A DNA stretch of 10,445 bases from Pelagophyceae sp. CCMP2097 (Eukaryota > Sar > Pelagophyceae). Positions 1-7,244 of this stretch are shown here, one piece after another. The position numbers and the translations under genes were made by a program. The notes below the pieces were generated by a model that did no database searches, was not told the origin of the DNA, and saw only the letters and a list, made by a program, of their open reading frames with translations. The number at the start of each line of letters is the position of its first letter. The first letter of the stretch is position 1. The DNA lies in assembly GCA_026770575.1 (NCBI GenBank), contig MU657199.1, positions 332,655 to 343,099 on the forward strand, given 5' to 3'.

Positions 1-761
1 CGGTCGCATGCAGTCGCCTCATCCGCACCAGGGCGATTCCAGAGGATGGCGCGGCGTGCGCCCTCGCTCCCGACGTCACGGGAGCGCCGCGTGTGCGCGC
101 CAACGCCACGGCCGACCGCCTATTTGATTTTGGAACTTGGACGCCCTCCCCTTTCAAAGGCCTGGGATGTTCCAAGGCTTGGGATGTTCCACGCCGGCGT
201 GGTGCAGAGATCCGACGATGCACCACGGCGGACGGCGGCGCTTTGTTGGCGCTGGACACGGCTGGGGCGTCGTCGTCTGCGGCCTAGGTGATGGAGGCAT
301 GGACACGTTGAAACTGGTGCTATGCACGTAGAATACCCGAGACAAGTGCAATGTACGGCGCACACACGGCGCGCCTTGGACGACGATGCATTAAGCCAAG
401 CGCATGGGCCCTTCTTTGTGCTTCTTTGTGCTTTCGAGACTTTATATATTGACTGAAGCCTCTGCTGTTCACCTTAGAAAACAGCCTTCCATGCAGATAC
501 GGGGTGCTATAACTGCGTCCAGTATTCTGGTTCCGGTTCGCATCCCCCGATATGTTTTTTTTGCCCTTAGCCTCTTGAGACATTTTTCTATTTTTGTTTG
601 TTTTCCACCACTCAACCACGCGCGCGGCGGGCGAAACGCCCTTTTAAGATAACGTCGGCCCGCCAGCGCCTTTTGCCTTCTTAAAAAATAAGCGACTGGC
701 GGCAGAGACCGCCTTTGCCTTCGGATAAAATCCAGTATCTTAGTCTCACATTCACCCTGTA
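1..761. other. Stretch without a recognisable gene
   Basis: No reading frame here looks like a real protein. The first 300 bases are GC-rich; bases 400-760 are richer in A and T, with T runs near 555 and 590 and an A run near 685. A 17-bp tandem repeat lies at 157-190. The A/T-rich part just before 762 could be a promoter for the weak ORF that starts there, but no definite motif is visible. Confidence 0.5.
157..190. repeat. 17-bp tandem duplication
   Basis: Two adjacent 17-bp units, AAGGCCTGGGATGTTCC and AAGGCTTGGGATGTTCC, differ at one base. The junction creates CCAAGGCTTGG (172-182), a near-perfect palindrome. A matching palindrome with A at the centre, CCAAGACTTGG, occurs at 9518-9528. 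Confidence 0.8.
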
Positions 762-1079
762 ATGATTGAATTCAGTTTACGCTTCGTCGGGCCGCCGCGT
801 CGACGTCGTGGCCCGCTCGTGTCACCGGTGCGCGAGGACGTCGGACTGACCGATGCAAGACAGGTGAACTGTCGCCTATTTCGCGTCGAGCTCGATCCGG
901 AACCGCCCGTGTACGGCAGTCTCTGGCGTTGGTCGAATGCCGCTCTCCCGTCTCCGCACCTCTGCGCACGTGTCGACTCGGTCAAACAGTTGTCTCAATT
1001 CCCGGACGCGGTTTTTTGCCGGCGGTTGTTTCCAAGGCTCGCCGTCTATCTGCATGCAACATGCCTCGCGGACCTTTAA
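762..1079 (+). CDS. Weak candidate small protein, 105 residues
   Basis: Not recognised. The frame opens with ATG just downstream of an A/T-rich stretch (roughly 640-760) and runs to TAA. Codon use in the middle part (residues about 35-75) is reasonably like coding sequence, with many C/G third positions. There is an Arg/Pro-rich start, no clear signal peptide, no membrane segment and no motif. The opposite strand is also open for 70-80 codons over the same bases, so the frame may simply reflect high GC. It lies 97 bp beyond the predicted 3' end of the diacylglycerol kinase, pointing towards it. Confidence 0.2.
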   Translation: MIEFSLRFVGPPRRRRGPLVSPVREDVGLTDARQVNCRLFRVELDPEPPVYGSLWRWSNAALPSPHLCARVDSVKQLSQFPDAVFCRRLFPRLAVYLHATCLADL

Positions 1080-1176
1080 ACGGAACTCGGAGCACCGGAC
1101 GAGGCGCCGCGCCTAAGCGCCTTTGAGGAGCGGCGGACCGCATGGAACTCGTTGTTGCAAAGGGTTTTCTGAGGCC

Positions 1177-3216
1177 TCAGCACCAGACCGCATCGCGACC
1201 GCACAAGCTCCCTTGAACTCCCTCTCGAGCGCCGACGCGGCTTTGTACGCGGCCGCCGAGGCCTTGGCTGGTGCAGAGCGAAGAGGCCAGGTCGAATATG
1301 CCTAGGGCGGCCATGTTCTCAGGGCTTTCCCCGGCGGGTCCATGCCGCGAAACGACACTGTGATTCCCGGGTTGCCCAAACCCGACACGGCAAGGCACCG
1401 TCCGTCGTGACAATCTCCAAAACGCCGTCGCACGGCTGCGGCGCCGGCGCACTCTTCCCGCAGCCGTCGCGCGCGCACGAACTGCGCAGAGGCGGTCGAA
1501 AAGGCGGCGGGAGACGCCGAGAAGAGGCCCTCTGCAACAAGGAGGTCCAACGACGCACGCCCCTCCGAAAGAGCAAACGCACTTTGGCCCCCACAAGTTC
1601 CTGCCGCCGGCGTAGGACCGCAAGTTCAACACGATGAGCCCCCTCGCCGATTTCGGCAGCGCCACTTGCTCCCAATCGCGGAGCTTGTCGTCTTCGTCGT
1701 CGACGATTCGGCACTCCAATTCCGCAAACTCGTGCAGCCGTTTGGGCGGTCCCCCGCAGCCGCAAATGCCGCCCGTCGCGAGGACGCCCAGCCAGGCGTA
1801 CAAAGCTTGGTTCTTCGCCCGCGAGTTGAAGCGGGGCGGGTTAGACCGCCGCGCGGTGTGAAATGCCGTGGCGGCGGCGGCGTCCACTCCGACGGAGAAG
1901 TAGTTTGAAAACGTTCCGTCGTAAGAGGTGTATTTCCGACCGAGCGCCAAAACTGATTCCGAAGGCAAAATCAGCGGCCGCGCTCGAGGCGAGACCGCCG
2001 GCTCATCGGCAGGCGCCGCCACGCCCGAGGCCGCCGCGTCCGAGGCCGCCGCCGGGGCCTCTGCCACGTCTTCCGCCGTTGCGTCCTCGACGACGACGTT
2101 CAGGCCCAGTTTGGAGACGGCGCGCGCGTCGTTGGCCCGCGCGTCGTCGTGGCCCGTTAGTAGTAGGCGCGAGCTCTCCGCCGAGGCCCTTGAGTAGTGC
2201 AGACCTATCAACGCACGCTGCAGCACGGACGCCCGGTCCACTTCGCACAAGGGTTCTCTCGACGTCGCACAAGGACGCGCCTCTTCGCTGGAGCGTCTGG
2301 GCGCCGCCGTTCGCTTGGTACTCGTGCACGGAAAATATCTCCGGGACGTTTTCGAGCTTGACGTTCTGCAACGCCGCCGACGGCATCACCGCCACCAGCC
2401 ATCGGTCCAAACGCTCCGGCTCTGCGTTTTTCACGGACTCGACCCAGGCTGGGCGCAGGCACGCATCTCGGAAGGCGCCGCCCCATCCAAATGTCCGGGA
2501 TAGGTCGTTGCCCGTTCCGAGAGGCATCATCGCAACCTACGTGCCTTGCCTTTCAAGCAGCCTCTCCATCGACACCGATTCCAGCCTCTCCTTTGACACG
2601 GTGCGTCTTCCGAGTGGACGCGGCTTAAGGACGTAGAACGCGTGCTGCGAAGGGTCCAGCTCCAAGTCCTCCACCACCGCGTCTACCGCCGACATGACCC
2701 ACGTCATCGTCCCGTCGCCGCCGCAGACGATGATGCGCAGGCCGCCATTTGCTTTTGAAGAAGCCTAGGACGAAGCGTCAATGCGTGCGGACCGGCGCTG
2801 CTCTCTGTGCAACAGTCGCGACTCGAAGGTGTCTCTCTGGGGAGGGGGCACGACGGCATCTTGGGGCGTCTCAGAGATGTCTAGGGGCGTCTCAGAGCGT
2901 CGCCGCGACCCCCGGGCGACGGCGGCGTCACGACGGCGTCTCGGGACGCGGCCTTTGGACTGCGACGAGCGCCGGCGCGGCAAGCACTCTTTCCGGATGC
3001 GGGTTCTCGCCCAAGTCAAAGACGGCGTCGTTGCCGAGGTGCTCGCGCAGAGCCTCGAGGACCTATCGGTCGTCTGGCGTCCCGTCTCCGTGGCCTAGGC
3101 CGCTTAGTTGCCTCGCAACGCACCTTTTTGCCCATCCCAGCCCCGCTGCGCGAGTTCGAAAACGCGACGACGCGGCAACCGGTGCCGGCCGCCTCGCGCA
3201 CCGCCGCCGCCTTCAT
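1177..3216 (-). CDS. Diacylglycerol kinase (catalytic + accessory domains), six exons, one frame jump
   Basis: Phosphorylates diacylglycerol to phosphatidic acid with ATP, a lipid-signalling step at membranes. My exon model on the minus strand is 3216-3124, 3062-2988, 2764-2633, 2536-1583, 1451-1399 and 1301-1177, about 470 residues. All introns are GT-AG, 61-223 bp, and phases agree at each join. The catalytic domain starts with VVAFSNSRSG (about residues 14-23); the nucleotide-binding loop CGGDGTMTW is at about 70-78, followed by MPLGTGNDLSRTFGWGG from about 104. The accessory domain shows NYFSVGVDAA, NSRAKNQALYAW, LNLRSYAGGRNLWG and CDGVLEIV. Between the domains is an Ala/Glu-rich insert. 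The reading frame must shift by one between about 2276 and 2250, beside a 22-bp duplication. The ATG at 3216 is the first in frame before the catalytic motif, but the frame stays open upstream, so more 5' exons are possible. The last exon is the least certain. No C1 domain is visible. Family assignment is strong; the exact model is moderate. Confidence 0.85.
2251..2276 (-). other. Frame jump beside an imperfect 22-bp tandem duplication in the kinase gene
   Basis: On the minus strand CTTGTGCGACGTCGA is followed, 22 bp on, by CTTGTGCGAAGTGGA. The upstream copy reads SLCDVER in the frame of the catalytic domain; the downstream copy reads PLCEVDR in the frame of the accessory domain. Because 22 leaves a remainder of one when divided by three, removing one unit would put both domains in a single frame. 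A 19-nt GT-AG segment (2276-2258) would also restore the frame, but that is too short for the introns seen elsewhere here. A larger undetected intron remains possible. Confidence 0.6.
2863..2897. repeat. Short direct repeat inside the second kinase intron
   Basis: GGGGCGTCTCAGAG occurs at 2863-2876 and again at 2884-2897, spaced 21 bp. A related piece, GGCGTCTCGGGAC, lies near 2935. This intron (2987-2765, 223 bp) is the longest in the window, so repeat growth may explain its size. Confidence 0.7.
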
Positions 3217-3744
3217 CGGAGACGCCAATGCCAGAGACGTCGAGGACCGTGAGGTGAGAACTCTCCACTCGTCTCTGACCTCGTCGAACTTTTCACCAAA
3301 CCTTGAGACTTGTTTAAAGCCACCATCGTGGTTCCGAGTAAGCAGGGACTGGGAGGCGCTCCAACTCTCCGAGCAGGCTCCTACGCAGGTGTCCTCACAG
3401 TCTCAGAGACGCCGAAGAAAACTCACACGTACGAAGGGTAGGCAAGCCACCCTTGACTCGATCCAAAACGGAGCCACCTCTGCGGAAATTCCTTTGGCGC
3501 ATCTCCAAGGTGGTCTAGGAGGACACCCATGCCCCGACAACAGATGCGCCGTCGAGTTGCGAGAGTAAGCATCTGGGGTTCGACGTCATCGCCGTCCGCC
3601 CGCGCGCCTCCACCGCCCCCCCAAGCCGGGGCCGAGTCGAAACTAGCGTCGCCGGTCTTCATGACACGATACAGAGAGGACGGCCCGAGAAGGAGGCCGG
3701 CGTCCATCGACGTCCCGACGAGTCGACTTCGCAAGTCGGCATTC
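3217..3744. other. Spacer upstream of the kinase; possible missed 5' exons
   Basis: No gene can be placed firmly. On the minus strand a frame covers 3734-3423 (103 residues, Gly/Ala-rich start, ending GWLAYPSYV), with a possible donor GTGTGAG right after the TAC codon near its end. Another minus-strand frame stays open from about 3380 into the kinase's first exon. These could be upstream kinase exons or chance frames in GC-rich DNA. I recognise no domain in either, so I do not call a gene. Confidence 0.35.
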
Positions 3745-4111
3745 TTAGAGTGCGACGTTCCAGAGTCGCGCCGTCTTGTCGGTGCTCGCCGTCACGACGC
3801 GCTCGCCGTCGGGCGAGAATCCGCAGCTGTAGATGCCGCCAGTGTGGCCCTGGAGCATCGTCTGCAGCGCGCCCGTCTTGGCGTCCCAGAGCCGCGCCGA
3901 CCTGTCAGCGCTTGCCGTCGGGCGCAAACGCGCAGCTCCAGACGGAGCCGGTGTGCCCCTCGAGCGTCTTCTGCAGCGCGCCCGTCTCGGCGTCCCAGAG
4001 CCGCACCGTCTTGTCGTAGCTCGCACAGGGCCCCGCAGGGGCCGGGAGTCTATTATTATCTAAGAACTGTACAAGCCGCCGCCGGCCGCCGCCCCGAAGC
4101 TTCTCTTGCAT
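3745..4111 (-). pseudogene. WD40-repeat protein fragment with frameshift
   Basis: WD40 repeats form beta-propeller scaffolds for protein complexes. The minus strand carries one repeat in one frame ([17 protein letters not shown], then [17 protein letters not shown]) and the next in another ([18 protein letters not shown], then GHTGGIYSCGFSPDGERVV), followed by the start of a third (TASTDKTARLWNVAL) and a stop at 3747-3745. Only about two and a half repeats exist, while a propeller usually needs about seven. The frame breaks near 3905-3915, where the upstream frame meets TGA straight after DGKR. The DNA there looks like a loss between two copies of ACGGCAAGCGC. The ATG at 4111 is in frame with the first repeat, but the sequence before SYDK does not look like WD40. 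A truncated, non-functional copy is likeliest; an unseen splice or sequence error is possible. Confidence 0.7.
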
Positions 4112-4228
4112 GTTCCGGAGCGCCGACAGCGGCCGGCGGCCTGGCTGTGACGAGTCGCCGCTCGCGCGTTGCGTCTCCGGCGCGCACGCCTCGTTGTTCA
4201 GCGTCGAAGCCGTCGTCAGATTCGTCGT

Positions 4229-4238
4229 TACAATTGTA
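4229..4238. repeat. Palindrome TACAATTGTA, copy 1
   Basis: Perfect 10-bp palindrome in A/T-rich spacer. The same sequence recurs at 4409-4418 and as a fused double copy at 9174-9191. A near copy, TACAATTGCA, is at 10389-10398. Confidence 0.8.
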
Positions 4239-4258
4239 GAAAAGTAATCCAATCTTTC

Positions 4259-4290
4259 AAAATCTCAAATTTTGACCTTTTTGAGATTTT
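4259..4290. repeat. Inverted repeat, 11-bp arms, 10-bp loop
   Basis: AAAATCTCAAA (4259-4269) pairs perfectly with TTTGAGATTTT (4280-4290) around a 10-base loop. It sits about 370 bp beyond the stop codon of the light-harvesting gene. It could fold in RNA or be the remnant of a small transposon; its role is unknown. Confidence 0.8.
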
Positions 4291-4366
4291 AAACGCCACT
4301 TAGCGCATTCGACGCGCGCTGAAGCGGCGAGTCCGAATCCGCTGTTTTTAGCGTGAATAGCGAAAT

Positions 4367-4387
4367 GTGTATTTTAGCGATAATCGG
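4367..4387 (-). repeat. Element with TTATCGCTAAA core, copy 1
   Basis: Read on the minus strand this is CCGATTATCGCTAAAATACAC. A close relative, CCGTTTATCGCTAAATAAAA, lies on the plus strand at 10338-10357. Both copies stand within about 50 bp of a TACAATTG palindrome in A/T-rich spacer. Confidence 0.55.
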
Positions 4388-4408
4388 ATTTTTGTACATT
4401 TTTGGGCC

Positions 4409-4418
4409 TACAATTGTA
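4409..4418. repeat. Palindrome TACAATTGTA, copy 2
   Basis: Exact second copy, 180 bp from the first. The two bound an A/T-rich segment that contains the 4259-4290 hairpin. Confidence 0.8.
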
Positions 4419-4662
4419 TGGCACAACGGTAGTCCCATTATTATTGCGCCCCAGGTCCGCCGAGCTCAATAACGAAAAAGCAACAAACACACTGACCGCC
4501 TCCTCGATGAGAGACCCTGACGCACGGGACTTCGACCCCGGGGATCTGTGGGGTCCCCGCATCTTCGAATCGTCATACGGGTCAAAAGTTACTGACAAGT
4601 ACGGCTTTTCAGCTGTTGCGCCCGGCGGGAAACGCGCCCTCGCCTCGGGGCTTTTGGCGAAA

Positions 4663-5771
4663 TTACACGCCTTCGGGGAAGTAGAAGCCAGCCTTGGAGA
4701 CGAACTCCGGCGACTGGAACGCCTAGAGGGGAGCGTGGGAAGGGCCCAATAGAAAGGACGAAAGAAAACCGTACCTCGCCGAGCTGCTGCAGCACGCCGA
4801 TGTCCGTGCCCGACGACTTGGCGGCGAGGCCGACGATGCCGAGCATGGCGAGGCGCGAGTGCTTGATCTCCTGCAGCTGCTTGGCCTTGTACTCCTCCTC
4901 AGAGTATTCAAACCCGAACGGGTTCCAGCGGCCCTCGCCCTAGTCATCGAAAATTAAAGACAAGTCTAGAAATCCAAAGGCAAGTCGAAAATTCGTCGAA
5001 GACACCTCACCTGGCCGAGGCCGAGGTCGCCCGCGACGTAGTCGGGGTTCTTGAGGCGGTTCAGGCGCACAATCTCCAGCGAGGCCATGAACGCCAGGAT
5101 CTGAAGCCAGCCCGCCGAGGGAATGGCGTCGACGGCCTCGTACGGGTTCATCTTGGCAAACGCCTCGACGCCGACCTTTTCGTTGCCCGGCAAGTGGTAC
5201 AGCTCCGGGTACACCCACCCGAGGCAGGCCAGCTGCGCGATGCGGCCGTGCCTGTGTGGGACGGCGTGGAGGCCTCTTCTTTGCCAGCAGCCATTGGCAA
5301 TGCCTCATCTTTGCCGGCACCGCGGCCTTAAAACTTACATCAGCTCCGCCTCGCGGAAGATGGTCAGCGAGCCGTCCCCCTCGTCGCCGAACCACCACGC
5401 GCCGGGCGCGTACTTGGAGAAGCCGAGCCTGCCGGAAAGGCGGGTGTTTTGGGCTGCTTGGGTGCCACTTTTCCACGTTCACGCATGAGACTCACGGGTC
5501 GAATCCGACGTCGCCGACGTACGAGCCATCGAGGTTCGTCTCCAACCAGGGCAGGGCCACGGACGGCGCGACAGCGCCCGTGCCCGCCGAGTAGCGCGCC
5601 GGGCCCGTGGCCGCCGGGCCGCGCGCGGAGCGGCGGCTCTTCGTCGGCTCCGGGGGAGGCGGCGGCGGCGTCTTCTTCGGGCCGAAGCTACAGACGGGCG
5701 TTACGACGGCCGGGGGCGAAGTGGACGGACCTGAAGGCGGCCGCGACGGGGAGGAGGCAGATGACCTTCAT
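4663..5771 (-). CDS. Chlorophyll a/c-type light-harvesting protein, six exons, 262 residues
   Basis: Plastid thylakoid antenna protein that binds chlorophyll and carotenoid and passes energy to the photosystems. Minus-strand exons are 5771-5731, 5687-5496, 5428-5339, 5251-5011, 4939-4775 and 4722-4663. The five GT-AG introns are 43, 67, 87, 71 and 52 bp; all phases agree and the total is exactly 263 codons with stop. The protein starts MKVICLLPVAAAFSFGP, a signal peptide running into an AAAF site as in secondary-plastid targeting, followed by six prolines (21-26). Mature landmarks are LPWLE, GDVGFDP (about 72-78), helix 1 with REAELMHGR (Glu106, His109, Arg111), helix 2 at about 155-172 with Glu167, and helix 3 with EIKHSRLAM (Glu212, His215, Arg217). 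Helix 3 has His-Ser where Asn-Gly is common; His can still act as a chlorophyll ligand. The protein ends FYFPEGV. Which LHC subfamily (red-lineage Lhcr-like or FCP-type) I cannot settle. It is divergent from the MYND/Sel1 gene. Confidence 0.93.
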
Positions 5772-6044
5772 TATGACGACCTAGTCACTCGTTTTCCACA
5801 GCCCGGAAACGCGATTGGTGCGGCCGCAGCGGACCGCGCCACACAGCAGTGCGCAGTCCCCGAGCCCCCGCGGCGCCAAAGGGGGCGCGCGGCCCCGCGC
5901 GCGCGGGCTGAAGAGGCGTGGACTTACGGAGGTTGAAGAGGCGTGGATAAGAGAGACGGCAGGATCGGGAGAGAGAGGGCACTCGCCATCTTCTCCGGGC
6001 CATAGACGCGTATACGCTTCGAGCGCTGCTCGGCGCGACGACCG
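5772..6044. promoter_or_regulatory. Divergent promoter region between the LHC and MYND/Sel1 genes
   Basis: The two start codons face away from each other across 273 bp, so both promoters and 5' leaders must lie here. On the minus strand CCAAT occurs at 5818-5814, about 43 bp before the LHC ATG. TGAAGAGGCGTGGA is repeated at 5909-5922 and 5934-5947. A very GC-rich stretch lies at 5884-5907. No TATA box is evident. Function is inferred from position only. Confidence 0.5.
5909..5947. repeat. 14-bp direct repeat in the divergent promoter
   Basis: Two exact copies of TGAAGAGGCGTGGA, at 5909-5922 and 5934-5947, 25 bp apart. They could be binding sites for a regulator or a short duplication. Confidence 0.75.
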
Positions 6045-7107
6045 ATGGCCGACCCGCCGGCCGCATACCCGAAGCCCTGCTGCGTCTGCGACGCGCCGAA
6101 CGGCAAGCACTGCACCAAGTGCAAATCCCGCCACTACTGCTCCAAGGCGTGCCAGCTCGTCGACTGGAAACGAGGGCACAACAAGGCGTGCAGGCAGCTG
6201 GCCGCCGAGTTCCAGGACCGCCTCCTCGACGAGCTCATGCCGGAAAAGAAGCCAAAGGAGGAGCCGCCCATCGTCGAAGACGTCGCGCCGGCGGACGGTT
6301 CCAAGGCGCGCTTATCGGCTGTGCGGGCGGCAAAGAAGGCAGAGGCCGGCGCGCAGAGCGACGACGCGCCGTCCTGGCGCGTCACGTGCGCCATCTGCTT
6401 GGACGTGCTTCCAATCGAAGGTGATAGACAAGCGTTCTACGTGCTGCTGCAAGAGGATTTGCACGGTTTGCCACGTCAAGTGCAACGAGTACGACGAGCG
6501 CTGCCCGCTCTGCCGATCGCCGCCCCTTAAGTCGGCTGACGACTTTCTGCGCCGGATGCAGAAGCATGTGGACAAGGGCAACGCCGAGGCGCAGATCGTG
6601 CTCGGTAGCGAGTACCGTGATGGTGGCACGGGACTCCAGCAGAATTTCAAGCGGGCGGTCCAGCTATACGAGTGCGCTGCCGCGCAAGGACATGCACAAG
6701 CTCAGAGTTATCTGGGGATTTGTTACTTGAAAGGGCAAGGCGTCGAGATCGACCACAAGACCGCCGTGCTGTGGTTCCGACGCGCAGCCGAGCAAGGATT
6801 TCCTAATGCGCAATACAACCTCGGCCTGAGTTTCCTCCGCGGCAAGGGCGTGGCCCAGTCGCACGAGGAAGCCGTGCGGTGGTGGCGCCTTGCCGCGGCG
6901 CAGGGCCATCCAACAGCGTTCTGCAACCTCGCCGTGTGTCACGCAAACGGCGAAGGCATGCCGCAGGACCTCGACGAGGCACTGCGCCTCTACAAGCGCG
7001 CCGCGGCGCCGGGGCAAGCCAGCGCGGCGGCCTCCGTCGAACAGCTCGCAGCGTGGCTCGCGGCGCGCTCGGCCTGCGTGACCGTTGATGCTGCCGACGT
7101 TTCTTAA
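6045..7107 (+). CDS. MYND zinc finger / RING-like / Sel1-repeat protein, one frameshift
   Basis: Likely a protein-interaction adaptor, possibly linked to ubiquitin; substrate unknown. The ATG at 6045 starts MADPPAAYPKPCCVC. The MYND zinc finger spans residues 12-49 (Cys12, 15, 23, 26, 32, 36, His45, Cys49). A charged linker follows, then a RING-like domain beginning CAICLDVLP (Cys115, Cys118). At about 6441 the frame changes by one base: the upstream frame reads RQAFYV and continues as nonsense to a stop at 6530, while the next frame supplies CCCKRICTVC and CPLCR, completing the Cys pairs. Four Sel1 repeats follow at about 180-216, 217-252, 253-288 and 289-324, each with the usual AQ.LG and W..AA.QG pattern. 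It stops at TAA 7107; about 353 residues if the frames are joined. The break looks like loss of TG in a GTGTGCTGCTGC context. It could be a mutation in a decaying copy or an assembly error. No suitable intron fits. Confidence 0.85.
6439..6450 (+). other. Frameshift within the RING-like domain
   Basis: The upstream frame reads TTC TAC GTG CTG CTG CAA; the downstream frame reads TGC TGC TGC AAG from 6442. RING-like domains of this type usually have a Phe-Tyr pair followed after one residue by a Cys-Cys pair, so the two frames should join exactly here. Loss of two bases, or gain of one, explains it. Confidence 0.75.
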
Positions 7108-7244
7108 GTGGCTTCTCCTCGAGTGAACCCGAGCGTGGGGCTGCGCGAGGCGTGCCGGCGCTCGAGGCGCGCAGTCGAGCCGTCGAAGGGGACTCTGTGC
7201 GAGAGCGACGCCAGCTCGTGGCTCGGTTTCGCGAGGGGCGCCCG
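7108..7244. other. Convergent spacer
   Basis: The MYND/Sel1 gene ends at 7107 and the RPEL-like gene, read the other way, ends at 7245, leaving 137 bp for both 3' ends. The transcripts probably overlap. No canonical AATAAA signal is present. Confidence 0.6.

Larger units (their letters stand above)
4112..4662. other. AT-rich spacer downstream of the light-harvesting gene
   Basis: No coding sequence is convincing here. The part from 4225 to 4440 is much richer in A/T than its surroundings and holds two copies of the palindrome TACAATTGTA, an 11-bp-arm hairpin and a TTAGCGATAA element. It must contain the 3' untranslated region of the light-harvesting gene, which is read leftwards and stops at 4663. 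Bases 4440-4660 look like ordinary GC-rich spacer. Confidence 0.55.

Noticed and set aside
533..546. GGTTCGCATCC, resembling a tRNA T-arm
   Set aside because: No matching acceptor, D or anticodon arms could be found around it.
1113..1301. Alternative last kinase exon in another frame, stopping at 1113
   Set aside because: It would need a phase-0 donor at 1411. The donor at 1398 gives a smoother continuation of the accessory domain, so I preferred the stop at 1177, though not firmly.
2258..2276. A 19-nt GT-AG intron in the kinase
   Set aside because: It would restore the frame, but every other intron here is at least 43 bp, so I treat it as unlikely.
1863..2636. Long plus-strand frame of 257 residues, Arg/Pro-rich
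   Set aside because: It lies antisense to the kinase exons, which carry clear conserved motifs, and has the composition expected of a GC-rich shadow frame.
3529..4239. Long plus-strand frame of 236 residues
   Set aside because: It is the complement of the WD40 fragment and is Arg/Ser-rich with no domain.
6405..6420. A 16-nt GT-AG intron in the MYND/Sel1 gene
   Set aside because: It restores the frame but is implausibly short and would remove the conserved LPIEGDRQAFY part of the RING-like domain.
5815..6441. Upstream extension of the Sel1 frame
   Set aside because: The first 200 codons of that frame are Arg/Ser/Pro nonsense covering the divergent promoter and the MYND coding frame; only the part after 6441 is real.
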